Below, in pieces: positions 45,279 through 54,928 of a stretch of DNA of 64,000 nucleotides. The stretch is from Prolixibacter bellariivorans ATCC BAA-1284. GTDB taxonomy: Bacteria > Bacteroidota > Bacteroidia > Bacteroidales > Prolixibacteraceae. Under the pieces are notes generated by a model that was not told the origin of the DNA, made no database searches, and saw nothing but the letters and a program-made list of their open reading frames with translations. Location of the stretch: positions 62,001-126,000 of the forward strand of contig NZ_JHXO01000009.1 of NCBI RefSeq assembly GCF_000621705.1, given 5' to 3'. Position numbers and translations under genes: made by a program. Each line of letters starts with the position of its first letter. Within the stretch, counting starts at the first letter, position 1.

Positions 45279-47705
45279 ATGAATGTCCTGTATCATTTCC
45301 ATATGACCATCCGGACGCTCAGGCATAACTTGAGGCCCACTCTCCTGCTCCTCATTTCCATGTCGGTTGGGTTGGTGACCTTTATCCTGGTTTCCGGGTA
45401 CGTTTCATACGAACAGCAGTATGATCGGATATTTCCCGATGCCGAAAACATCTACCGCATTACCACCGATTTGTATTCCGATGGCAAACTTCAGATTTCC
45501 ATCCCCGAATGCGAACGAGATATGGGAAGTTCATTGAAAAAAACATACCCGGAAGTGACTGAAGCCGGATTCCTTGCTCAAGCCAGCAATCCGCAATACA
45601 AAATCGGTGAAAACATTTTCAAGGATACTAAGGTCTATTTTGCTTCGCCGGGACTGTTGAATATCTTCTCTTTTCAGCTGCTCCAAGGTGATCGTTCCCA
45701 GGTTTTGACTGCTCCTTATACTGTTCTTCTATCGGAATCAACTGCCAGGAAGTACTTTGGTGACGAGAATCCGGTTGGTAAAACCATCGTCAAATATCCG
45801 GTTTTTGAATACCGGGTGGTAGGTGTTTACAAGGATATTCCCAAACAGGCTCACTTTCATCCCAACATGCTGTTATCGTTCCACAACCAGATGCACCTTC
45901 CTCCCCCCATGAAAGCTCCCTGGGGAGAGACCGATTTTTACACTTACCTGAAAGTGCATCCCGGTACGGACTTGCAAGCGTTGGAGCAGAAGATGAACCA
46001 ACTGGCCATGGCTCATAAAAAAGACTATTTCGAGAAAAATAACCAGTTGCATGTGTACCATTTGCAGCCGTTGAAAGATATTCATCTGCATTCACATCTG
46101 AAGCATGAGCTACAAACCAACGCCCGTGCCGACTACTTGTACATTTTGCTCATCATCAGTTTGCTGATTGTATTGGCTGTTGGGCTCAATTACATTCATT
46201 TCTCTTTTACAAGGGCACTCAATCACGCCTCGTCTACCGGATTGAAAAAAGTGTTCGGTGCCAACCGGAGAACACTCATTGCGCAATCGCTTACCGATTC
46301 GTTGGTCATTCATGTCATCGCGACCGCCGTTGCTTTCCTGCTTTGTATGTTACTCCTACCGTTTTTACAAAAACAGTTTGGCATCACCCTCGATTTCTCG
46401 TTGCATAACCGGTTATTCTGGTTTGGCCTGGGAAGCATCTTACTGCTAAGCATTATCATTAACGGTGTGGTTCCCGGCTACCTGATAGGACGTTTCCGCA
46501 GTCTCGATCTGTTCCATCTCAAATACAAACCGCTGATGCCCGGCATTTCCTTCCGGCAATTATTTGTCGTCGGGCAGTTTGCCATTGTCATGGTTATTAT
46601 CATTGGCATTATCGGCATCAACAAACAGGTAAATTACCTCAAAGAAAAGAACAAGGGATTTAACCTCGAAAACACCATTGCTATTAAGGTTCCACAAAAT
46701 TTCCGCCGAACCTCACAAAGCATCAATAACCTCGACGCTTTCGAACAAGACCTATTGCAGAACCCAAATATATCCGGTATTACTCAAAGTAACCGGACGC
46801 CTGGAGAAACGGCCGCCTTCAACTTCAGCTTTGCGAAAAAAGGAACGGAACATTCAGGAAAAGCGGCAGTTCTGGTAGCCGGCGTCCATTACCTCAAGCT
46901 TTTCGACATCAAGCTTTTAGCCGGGAATGATTTTGAGCCACACGCCGAAAATGTCGATGAAGGTTGCATCATCAATCAATCGTGTCTCAACTTTTTAGGC
47001 TATAAGAATTCACAGGAAGCAGTGGGCAGAGTTCTGAAACTAACGGATGAAAGTGCCCTTCAAAATATCGAATTGAAAATCAGGGGTGTTTGTTCAGATT
47101 TTAATTTCCAGAACATTCGAGAACATCCAGGTCCGATGATCCTCTTCGACTGGACAAAAAACATGATTTGGGGCAACTATTTTGTGAAGCTCAAACAGGC
47201 CAATATTGCTTCTGTCATCCCGTTTATCCGGAAGAAATTCCAAGCTACTTTTCCCAATTATCCATTCGAGTATCTGGTCCTGAATGATTTTTACAATCAA
47301 CAGTTTTATAAGGAATATCAACTCATCCGAATGCTGCAGGCTTTTGTTCTGGTTGCGATTCTCATCAGCGCCATCAATCTGTTTGCCATGGCCTGGTTCA
47401 TTGCCATTGCACGAACGAAAGAAATCGGCATCCGAAAAGTGAATGGGGCCAAGGTCTCCGAAGTGATGACTTTACTCAACAAAGATTTCATCAAGTGGGT
47501 AGCCATCGCTTTTGTGATTGCGACTCCCATTGCCTGGTTTACTATGAATAAATGGCTCGAAAACTTTGCTTACAAAACCAACCTAAGTTGGTGGATTTTC
47601 GCGTTAGCCGGAATCTTAGCTATCGGAATTGCCTTGCTCACCGTTAGCTGGCAAAGCTGGAAAGCAGCGACACGGAATCCGGTGGAAGCGCTGCGATATG
47701 AATAG
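45279..47705 (+). CDS. Duplicated MacB/FtsX-type ABC permease P12
   Basis: 808 residues from the ATG at 45279. An in-frame ATG 108 bases upstream lies inside the preceding gene and would add a polar leader foreign to the family, so it is rejected. TM1 is about 23-45, TM2 begins near 285, TM5 near 428. Core 1 carries STARKYFGDENPVGK and a histidine-rich segment (HFHPNMLLSFHNQMHLPPP); core 2 ends CSDFNFQNIREHPGPMIL. First coupling helix: HASSTGLKKVFGANRRTLI, without KEIG. The second coupling region is identical over 76 bases to P14. Confidence 0.93.
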   Translation: MNVLYHFHMTIRTLRHNLRPTLLLLISMSVGLVTFILVSGYVSYEQQYDRIFPDAENIYRITTDLYSDGKLQISIPECERDMGSSLKKTYPEVTEAGFLAQASNPQYKIGENIFKDTKVYFASPGLLNIFSFQLLQGDRSQVLTAPYTVLLSESTARKYFGDENPVGKTIVKYPVFEYRVVGVYKDIPKQAHFHPNMLLSFHNQMHLPPPMKAPWGETDFYTYLKVHPGTDLQALEQKMNQLAMAHKKDYFEKNNQLHVYHLQPLKDIHLHSHLKHELQTNARADYLYILLIISLLIVLAVGLNYIHFSFTRALNHASSTGLKKVFGANRRTLIAQSLTDSLVIHVIATAVAFLLCMLLLPFLQKQFGITLDFSLHNRLFWFGLGSILLLSIIINGVVPGYLIGRFRSLDLFHLKYKPLMPGISFRQLFVVGQFAIVMVIIIGIIGINKQVNYLKEKNKGFNLENTIAIKVPQNFRRTSQSINNLDAFEQDLLQNPNISGITQSNRTPGETAAFNFSFAKKGTEHSGKAAVLVAGVHYLKLFDIKLLAGNDFEPHAENVDEGCIINQSCLNFLGYKNSQEAVGRVLKLTDESALQNIELKIRGVCSDFNFQNIREHPGPMILFDWTKNMIWGNYFVKLKQANIASVIPFIRKKFQATFPNYPFEYLVLNDFYNQQFYKEYQLIRMLQAFVLVAILISAINLFAMAWFIAIARTKEIGIRKVNGAKVSEVMTLLNKDFIKWVAIAFVIATPIAWFTMNKWLENFAYKTNLSWWIFALAGILAIGIALLTVSWQSWKAATRNPVEALRYE
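47427..47502 (+). repeat. 76-base identity block in P12 shared with P14
   Basis: These 76 bases, coding the second coupling helix, are identical to 52222-52297 in P14. The genes' periplasmic and first-half sequences are strongly diverged, so a block without even synonymous changes points to recent gene conversion or a cassette duplication. Confidence 0.92.
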
Positions 47706-47727
47706 CAAATATTGAAAAAACTAAACC

Positions 47728-50145
47728 ATGATTATAACAACCATAAAACTGACTTTCCGCGATTTCAAAAGGAATAAACTGTATTCCTTTATTAAAATTG
47801 GCGGTTTCGCCATTGGCCTTTCAGCCTGTTTTCTTATTGCCCTATATATCAGGCATGAGCTAAGCTACGATAAAAATTATATCAATGGAGAGAGAATTTA
47901 TCGTGTAGTTCAAGTGCAAAATATTGATGGGAGAATAGTACCAGGTACTGTTTTACAGGCTCCGCTGGCAGAAACATTAAAAAAGGAATTTCCGGAAATC
48001 GAGAATGCAGGCAGGATAATGTATTTTAATGCTGGTAAAAACAGGATAAGTCGAAGCGACCACTTAGAATATTTTAATGAGTCTGGTTTTGCATTTGTTG
48101 ACCAGAGTATCCTGGATATTTTTCAGTTTCCGGTGATTGATGGCAAACTGTCAAATGCGCTGGAAAATCCTAATACAATAGTGATTTCAAAGCGTGCTGC
48201 CGATAAGTTTTTCCCTGGGGAGGACGCTATCGGAAAATCGCTTATTTTAAATAACAACACACAAAATCCCTATACGATTACCGCAGTTATCAGTAACTTT
48301 CCTGATAATTCCCATATGCATTTTGATTTTTTAATGGCCTTAAATCTTGGAGACGCTAACCAACAGAATTGGAATTTTAGCACCTTCCATAACTATGTGT
48401 TATTAAAACCCGGTACAAATGTTTCGCTTATTGAAGATAAATTGAAAACGGTTGTTAAAACTTACATTATCCCATTTGATGAAAAGCAAAATCAATTTTT
48501 TTACGATAGGACAAAAGATTACTATGAATTGCAACCGATAAAAGACATTCATTTAAAATCATCACATATTTTTCAGAATGTAAGTTTCGACTATGCCGAT
48601 GTGGGAGATAACCGAATTGTTTGGGTACTAGGGATGAGTGCCTTTTTTATTTTGCTGCTGGCGTGTATAAATTTTATTAATCTATCTACAGCAAAATCTA
48701 CCAGTAAGGCAAAAGAAATAGGATTACAAAAAACAATCGGGGCACAAAGAAGCACCCTTGTCAGACAACTTTTGAGTGAATCGATATTATACAGTTTCTT
48801 TTCAGTCTTTCTGGCACTTGGATTAACGGTTATGCTATTACCCTATTTTAATGCTTTGTCAGGCGAATCATTAACCATTCCATGGCATGCATGGTGGTTC
48901 GTTCCTTTACTTATTTCAGTAGCTGTATTTATTGGCACCCTGGCAGGTATTTATCCTGCATTTTACCTTACTTCCTTTAATGCTATAAAAACTCTTAAAG
49001 GTAATTTACCGGAAAAAGAAAGAACCGTGAATTTAAGGGGCGGGATGATTGTCTTTCAATTTGCCGCATCGTTGATTCTTATTGTTTGCACCCTGGCTGT
49101 ATTTAAACAGATGAGTTTTATTATGAACAGAAATATGGGGTTTGATAAAGAGCAGGTGTTGATTTTAAAAGGTGGGAATACGTTGAATGAAAAAATTGCA
49201 CCTTTCAAGGATGAATTGAAATCAATTGCAGGAATCAGAAGCGTGTCTGTAAGTTCGTTTTTGCCAATCGAAAATTCCTTGCGAAATGGAATCCCGTTTT
49301 ATAAAGAAGGCAGGATGGGAATTGACCCCGGGATTACCGCTCAAAACTGGATTGTCGATAACGATTATATCGAAACAATGGGTTTAACGATTGTTGAAGG
49401 CGGGAATTTTTCTAAAGATGTAAGTTCCGAACAAAATTCGGCTATTATCAATCAGAAAATGGTACACCAACTGAACTTGAAAAATCCGATCGGACAGCGG
49501 ATTACCGACGGAAATGATTTGTTAACAGTAGTTGGAGTGGTTCATGATTTTAATTTCGACAACATCCAGTACCCAATCAGGCCTCTGGTTATGCATCCCG
49601 GATTAAGCCCAAATTTTATCAGTGTCAAAGCAAGCACTGCTGACATGTCAGGAATAATCAGCGCGCTAACAAAATTATGGGATAAATTTTCACCGGAGCA
49701 GGAAATGCAATATAGCTTTCTTGACATGGAATACGCGAAAATGTACAATGATGTAAAACGCACAGGGTTAATATTCAGGAGTTTTTCCATTTTGGCGATC
49801 TTAGTTGCCTGCCTTGGATTATTTGGATTAGCTGAATTTATTACCAAACAGCGAACAAAAGAAATCGGCATCCGCAAAGTGAACGGAGCCAAAATATCGG
49901 AAGTAATGACCATGCTCAACAAAGATTTCATCAGATGGGTAGTCATCGCTTTTGTGATTGCTACACCCATTGCCTGGTTCGCCATGAACAAATGGCTCGA
50001 AAACTTTGCCTACAAAACCAGCCTGAGTTGGTGGATTTTTGCCCTCGCGGGAATACTGGCATTGGGGGTTGCATTGCTAACCGTTAGCTGGCAAAGCTGG
50101 AAAGCAGCCACACGTAATCCGGTGGAGGCGTTGCAATACGAATAA
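47728..50145 (+). CDS. Duplicated MacB/FtsX-type ABC permease P13
   Basis: 805 residues, 22 bp after P12. TM1 is about 19-42, TM2 begins near 296, TM5 near 439. It is the most canonical member: first coupling helix KAKEIGLQKTIGAQRSTLV, PDNSHMHFDF in core 1, YYELQPIKDIHLKSSH before TM2, and TLAGIYPAFYLTSFNAIKTL after TM4. The body is A+T-rich in codon choice, whereas the last 90 codons switch to the array's own composition. Core 2 ends VVHDFNFDNIQYPIRPLV. The terminus is EALQYE, a single change from EALRYE. Confidence 0.93.
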   Translation: MIITTIKLTFRDFKRNKLYSFIKIGGFAIGLSACFLIALYIRHELSYDKNYINGERIYRVVQVQNIDGRIVPGTVLQAPLAETLKKEFPEIENAGRIMYFNAGKNRISRSDHLEYFNESGFAFVDQSILDIFQFPVIDGKLSNALENPNTIVISKRAADKFFPGEDAIGKSLILNNNTQNPYTITAVISNFPDNSHMHFDFLMALNLGDANQQNWNFSTFHNYVLLKPGTNVSLIEDKLKTVVKTYIIPFDEKQNQFFYDRTKDYYELQPIKDIHLKSSHIFQNVSFDYADVGDNRIVWVLGMSAFFILLLACINFINLSTAKSTSKAKEIGLQKTIGAQRSTLVRQLLSESILYSFFSVFLALGLTVMLLPYFNALSGESLTIPWHAWWFVPLLISVAVFIGTLAGIYPAFYLTSFNAIKTLKGNLPEKERTVNLRGGMIVFQFAASLILIVCTLAVFKQMSFIMNRNMGFDKEQVLILKGGNTLNEKIAPFKDELKSIAGIRSVSVSSFLPIENSLRNGIPFYKEGRMGIDPGITAQNWIVDNDYIETMGLTIVEGGNFSKDVSSEQNSAIINQKMVHQLNLKNPIGQRITDGNDLLTVVGVVHDFNFDNIQYPIRPLVMHPGLSPNFISVKASTADMSGIISALTKLWDKFSPEQEMQYSFLDMEYAKMYNDVKRTGLIFRSFSILAILVACLGLFGLAEFITKQRTKEIGIRKVNGAKISEVMTMLNKDFIRWVVIAFVIATPIAWFAMNKWLENFAYKTSLSWWIFALAGILALGVALLTVSWQSWKAATRNPVEALQYE

Positions 50146-50166
50146 ATAACAAAAAACATCAAACCG

Positions 50167-52500
50167 ATGCTGAAAAGTCTATTAAGTCCCATATACCGAA
50201 TGTTGAAAAAGAACCGACTGGATTTCTTTATCAACCTGATTGGTTTGTCAGCAGCTATGCTGGTCTTCATTTTTGTCTCGCTGTATGTTAAAAATGAAAC
50301 CAGTTTCGATGCTTATCACCCGGATGCCGATCGGATATACAGACTAACAACATCCATAACTTCTCCCAATGGTCAAAATACTGATATGGCTTTGGCCAAC
50401 ACAGCCTTTGGTTATATCCTTAAAAATAATTGTCCGGAAGTTGAGAACATAGCCTGTGTAGATATTGGCGATAATGCTAAACTGAAGTACGGAGAAAAAG
50501 AATTTGAAAACATCAATGTCAGGGCAGCAACACCATCCATTTTTAAGCTTTTCTCCTATCCTTCAGTCGAAGGTAAACCAGATGATTTCCTGGTTTCTCC
50601 CCATACCATCATACTAACGCAATCATTAGCACGAAAAATATTCAAACAAGAAGACCCAATGGGTAAACAGATTACCATTGGAAAGGATAATTACGAAGTG
50701 AACGGAGTCATTAAAGACTTACCAGCAAATACCGACCTGACCTTTGCGGCCTTGATTCCTTCCAACGTAAATGGAACGGAAGATTTGGTTGACTGGGGCG
50801 ACTATTTTGTATATCTGGAAATAAATACCACTGATATTAATAGACTCAGGTCACAAGTCGATACATTAACCACGAAAACTTACACTGAGCTGCTTAAGAA
50901 GATGGGCGGATTTCATCTGAAACACCACCTTCAACCGTTAAAGAGCATTCACTTTGACAATACGCTACTCGCCGATACACCCAAAGGCAATAAGACAATG
51001 GTTTATGTTTTTTCCATTATAGCCATCCTTATTCTGGTGATAGCCGGCATCAATTATATCAATATCACCATTGCCCAACTTCAGAAACGTCAAAAGGAAT
51101 TTTCCATCCGGAAGATCATCGGATGCGACAGAAAATGGATCATCTATTACGTTTTAACCGAATCGATCCTGACTGCCATGGTGGCGGCTTTCCTTTCCAT
51201 TCTTTTGGCTGCAATTCTGTTGTCTCAATTCAATGCGCTGTTCGGCGAACGGTTCAGCCTGCACGCTATTTTCCAACTATCTGTTCCCCTACTTCTCGTA
51301 TTTTTCGGATTTGGATTGCTGGCAGGTCTTTATCCTGCTTTCAAAAGTCTGAAACCCGGTTTTGACACGGAAACAGGATTCAGTTTATTTGGAAAATCGC
51401 TGGTAGCTTTCCAGAATATCATTTCCATTGTCATGATTGCCGGCGTAATCTTAATATGGAGCCAGATTCACTTCATGAAGAATTCTAATCTCGGCTTCGA
51501 TAAAGAACAACTTATCGCCGTTAGTCTGAGCGACCACGAAAACCTACCGGGAAAAGAGGTATTGCAAAACGAGTTTCAAAAACTTCCGGAAGTAAAGTCT
51601 TTCGCATTTGGTGGAGGCGGAACCAATTTGGGGAATACGAACCACTGGATGAAAGCTATCATGGTTACTAAAGATGAAGAGGGAAACGATCTTCAGTTTG
51701 TTTTGAATGAACCTTCTGTGGATGAGAACTACATCAGGCTTTTCGGGTTACAACTGTTGAAAGGACGTAATTTTTCACCGACGATGCCAAGCGACAGCGA
51801 CCATGCAGTTATCATTAACGAGGCATATGTACGAAAGATGGGCTGGAAGAACCCTATTGGCAAATATGTTTTCGAGAATCAAAAACAAAAAATCATTGGG
51901 GTCGTAAAAGACTTTCATTTCGAGGCACTAAATAACCCCATCGAACCACTCATGTTTAGAATGCTAAAAGGGCAACCCGATTACATGTTTCTGAGAGTAG
52001 AACCACGTTACCTGGATTTGATTCGGAAACAATGGAAAAAAATAGCCAATGGTGTACCGTTTGAATTCAGCTTCATGGACAGACACATGAATCAACTCTA
52101 TGAAAAGAATGAGCATCAAATGACCATCTTCTCTTATCTGACCATCATCGCACTTGTAATATCGTGCCTGGGATTATATGGGCTGGCATCTCATTTCATC
52201 ACCAACCGGACCAAGGAAATTGGCATCCGAAAAGTGAATGGGGCCAAGGTCTCCGAAGTGATGACTTTACTCAACAAAGATTTCATCAAGTGGGTAGTCA
52301 TCGCCTTTGTGATTGCCGCTCCGATTGCCTGGTTCGCCATGAATAAATGGCTCGAGAACTTTGCTTACAAGACCGACCTGAGTTGGTGGATTTTCGCGTT
52401 AGCAGGAATGCTGGCCATTGGAATTGCCCTGCTCACCGTTAGCTGGCAGAGCTGGAAAGCTGCCACAAGAAACCCGGTGGAAGCACTGCGATACGAATGA
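50167..52500 (+). CDS. Duplicated MacB/FtsX-type ABC permease P14
   Basis: 777 residues, 21 bp after P13. TM1 is about 21-42 (INLIGLSAAMLVFIFVSLYV), TM2 begins near 277, TM5 near 411. First coupling helix: RQKEFSIRKIIGCDRKWII. Core 1 holds SLARKIFKQEDPMGK and PANTDLTFAAL; core 2 has a glycine-rich turn (FGGGGTNLGNTNHWMK) and ends VVKDFHFEALNNPIEPLMF. The segment between TM4 and TM5 is shortened (LYPAFKSLKPGFDTETGF). The second coupling helix is the P12 twin; TM7 has an AAPIAW variant. Confidence 0.93.
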   Translation: MLKSLLSPIYRMLKKNRLDFFINLIGLSAAMLVFIFVSLYVKNETSFDAYHPDADRIYRLTTSITSPNGQNTDMALANTAFGYILKNNCPEVENIACVDIGDNAKLKYGEKEFENINVRAATPSIFKLFSYPSVEGKPDDFLVSPHTIILTQSLARKIFKQEDPMGKQITIGKDNYEVNGVIKDLPANTDLTFAALIPSNVNGTEDLVDWGDYFVYLEINTTDINRLRSQVDTLTTKTYTELLKKMGGFHLKHHLQPLKSIHFDNTLLADTPKGNKTMVYVFSIIAILILVIAGINYINITIAQLQKRQKEFSIRKIIGCDRKWIIYYVLTESILTAMVAAFLSILLAAILLSQFNALFGERFSLHAIFQLSVPLLLVFFGFGLLAGLYPAFKSLKPGFDTETGFSLFGKSLVAFQNIISIVMIAGVILIWSQIHFMKNSNLGFDKEQLIAVSLSDHENLPGKEVLQNEFQKLPEVKSFAFGGGGTNLGNTNHWMKAIMVTKDEEGNDLQFVLNEPSVDENYIRLFGLQLLKGRNFSPTMPSDSDHAVIINEAYVRKMGWKNPIGKYVFENQKQKIIGVVKDFHFEALNNPIEPLMFRMLKGQPDYMFLRVEPRYLDLIRKQWKKIANGVPFEFSFMDRHMNQLYEKNEHQMTIFSYLTIIALVISCLGLYGLASHFITNRTKEIGIRKVNGAKVSEVMTLLNKDFIKWVVIAFVIAAPIAWFAMNKWLENFAYKTDLSWWIFALAGMLAIGIALLTVSWQSWKAATRNPVEALRYE
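52222..52297 (+). repeat. 76-base identity block in P14 shared with P12
   Basis: Exact copy of 47427-47502. The match breaks at the codon for residue A/V after KWV and then continues at high identity toward the stop codon. Confidence 0.92.
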
Positions 52501-52567
52501 GACAAGAGTTCCAATAACGATAGGATGATGTGAATAAAGACAAACATGACCTAAAAACTTAAATAGG

Positions 52568-54913
52568 ATGTTCAAAATTCATTTGTTAACCGCAATACGA
52601 CAGATTCGCCGATCGACCGCACTTTCTGCCATTACGATTGTAGGACTTGCAGTGGGTTTCACTTCTGTCATACTTCTTTCCATCTGGATCAACTATGAAT
52701 ATCAGTATGACCGTTTTTATCCCAAAACAAATCGAATCTACAAAGTATTTATAGAGGAACCGAGAAAAGGAGACGTCGAAAAATATCCATGGGTATCCTT
52801 TCCGTTGGCAGAAGCTATGCAGGGCGAAGTCCCCGAAATTGAAAACAGTACAATTGTCTCCAGTGGCAGCATAAAGGTTAAATATAACGATCATGCATTC
52901 TATGAAAATCGGGCCTGTTTTACCAATCCTCAATTATTCAAAATTTTTGATTTTAAATTCACCCGGGGCAATAAAAAACTGGCCTTGAGCCACAAACAAT
53001 CTATCGTGATCTCTGAAAGAGTTGCTAAAAAATATTTTGGCAATGAAAACCCTATCGGGAAAATGCTTCAGATAAATGACAACTATCCTTTCGAAGTTAC
53101 CGCGGTAGTTGATGATATTCGTCCAAATTCCAGTATTAATTTTGACTTTTTCATTTTGGCAGAATATTTTGCTGAGCCCCTGATTTTAAATGGAACAAAC
53201 TGGGAAGCACTCAATTTTAACAGTTACGTTTGTCTACGAAAGGATGCAAATCCGGAGGTCGTCAGAGAAAAGATTAGAAACATACTAATGGAACATATTT
53301 CCGATAATAAGCGATACCTCAATGTTCAGCCAATTAAAGATGCTCACTTTTATTCCGTTTCAGGCACTCCCACCAACATCAAAAATATCCGGATCATGAC
53401 GATTTTGGGGCTGGTGATTTTTATGGTCGCTTTTTTCAATTTCGTAAATATTTTAGTTGGTAGATATCAAAAGCGGGCATTCGAGTTTAAAATCAAGGGA
53501 ATTATTGGTGCTGAAAAGAAACAGATTTTCTTCCAGATTCTTGTTGAATGCCTGGTAATGATTTCAACAGCAACGTTCCTGTCCCTAATAATTTCCAATT
53601 TAATTCTTCCTCTTTTCAGCCAACTTGCCGGAAGACAATTTTCCAGTAGTACGATTTTCAATCTATTTTCGATGGAAGTTCTGGGAGCAACTTTTATTGG
53701 AGCTTTACTTATTGGCTCGGGACTGTTACTCATTGCCTTTAAGAAATATTTGAAATTTCAGCCACCTCATAAAGACAAACAGGGAAAAACGAAGCTAGCT
53801 TATCAATCATTTTTTGTTACGGTTCAGTTTGCATCTGCAATTTTACTGGTCATCGGAGTTATTGTGGTGACACAACAGCTAAATTTTATTTCCCGAAAGG
53901 ATATTGGACTAAATCCTGAAAATGTAATTACGACTCCGCTAAAAGGCAGTGATCGTGGGAAGTATGAAGTTCTAAAAGAAGAATTATTGAAAAACAATGC
54001 AGTAAAAAATGTAACAGCTGCCTATAATTTGCCGACATCGATTAACACAAACTGTGTAATAACTGCCTGGCCGGGCAATCCTCATCAGGAAAAACTGCCA
54101 CTTGCCTATACCGTCGTGGATAAAGACTATTTCTCAACGATGGGTATGCAAATTATCCAGGGCGTCCCTTTCTCAGAAAAACTGCAATCTGATTCTGTTG
54201 CCTACATTGTAAATGAACAGGCAGTTGCTGCAATGCATTTAAAAGAACCCGTTGGAGCTATTATTGATTTTAGCTGTTGGACCAAAGGCAAGATTGTTGG
54301 AGTGGTCAAAGACTTTAATTACCGGTCGATGCACTCCAGGATTGAACCATTGATTATTGTAAATCATCTTTGGGGAGCTCAAAATTTATTGATTAAACTA
54401 AACCGAAAACCCGATCAGGTTTTGTTGGGCGAGTTGGAAAACCTCTGGAAAAAAATCAATCCACAATCACCGCTTAATCTTCAGCCATTGAATAATTCGC
54501 TTGAAAGGATGTATCAGGCAGACAAACGTTTTAGAAATCTTTTATTTGCCGGCAGTTCAATTGCGCTTATTCTCACGTCAATCGGTCTGTTGGGGGTAAT
54601 CCTTATGCATGTCCAACATCGCATCAAAGAAATCGGCATTCGAAAAGTAAACGGAGCCAGGGTTACCGAAATTCTGGCCATGCTCAACAAAGATTTCATC
54701 AAGTGGGTAATCATCGCCTTTGTCATAGCCACGCCCATTGCCTGGTTCGTCATGAATAAATGGCTCGAGAACTTTGCATACAAAACCAGCCTAAGCTGGT
54801 GGATTTTTGCCGTAGCAGGCGTACTGGCTTTAGGAATTGCCTTGCTCACTGTTAGCTGGCAAAGCTGGAAAGCAGCTGCCCGAAATCCCATTGAAGCACT
54901 ACGATACGAATAA
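52568..54913 (+). CDS. Duplicated MacB/FtsX-type ABC permease P15
   Basis: 781 residues. The 67-bp gap before it shows no tail relic that I can support. TM1 is about 20-42, TM2 begins near 273, TM5 near 415. Core 1 shows RVAKKYFGNENPIGK and RPNSSINFDF; core 2 has two tryptophans around a CWTKGKIVGVVKDFNYRSM strand. The first coupling helix is degenerate (RAFEFKIKGIIGAEKKQIF), losing both KEIG and IRK. The second is consensus with a T (ARVTEILAMLNKDFIKW). The tail reads KAAARNPIEALRYE. Confidence 0.93.
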   Translation: MFKIHLLTAIRQIRRSTALSAITIVGLAVGFTSVILLSIWINYEYQYDRFYPKTNRIYKVFIEEPRKGDVEKYPWVSFPLAEAMQGEVPEIENSTIVSSGSIKVKYNDHAFYENRACFTNPQLFKIFDFKFTRGNKKLALSHKQSIVISERVAKKYFGNENPIGKMLQINDNYPFEVTAVVDDIRPNSSINFDFFILAEYFAEPLILNGTNWEALNFNSYVCLRKDANPEVVREKIRNILMEHISDNKRYLNVQPIKDAHFYSVSGTPTNIKNIRIMTILGLVIFMVAFFNFVNILVGRYQKRAFEFKIKGIIGAEKKQIFFQILVECLVMISTATFLSLIISNLILPLFSQLAGRQFSSSTIFNLFSMEVLGATFIGALLIGSGLLLIAFKKYLKFQPPHKDKQGKTKLAYQSFFVTVQFASAILLVIGVIVVTQQLNFISRKDIGLNPENVITTPLKGSDRGKYEVLKEELLKNNAVKNVTAAYNLPTSINTNCVITAWPGNPHQEKLPLAYTVVDKDYFSTMGMQIIQGVPFSEKLQSDSVAYIVNEQAVAAMHLKEPVGAIIDFSCWTKGKIVGVVKDFNYRSMHSRIEPLIIVNHLWGAQNLLIKLNRKPDQVLLGELENLWKKINPQSPLNLQPLNNSLERMYQADKRFRNLLFAGSSIALILTSIGLLGVILMHVQHRIKEIGIRKVNGARVTEILAMLNKDFIKWVIIAFVIATPIAWFVMNKWLENFAYKTSLSWWIFAVAGVLALGIALLTVSWQSWKAAARNPIEALRYE

Positions 54914-54928
54914 AATAAACACCATCAT

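Noticed and set aside
23792-50270. Recurring antisense reading frames opposite the permease 3' ends, with similar products (MANQAMGVAITKA-type)
   Set aside because: They recur only because the sense strand there is conserved; codon pattern follows the permease frame, and no start signals support them.
52501-52567. Another permease tail relic before P15
   Set aside because: A few bases resemble the ATATGAATAA ending, but no codon-level alignment holds.
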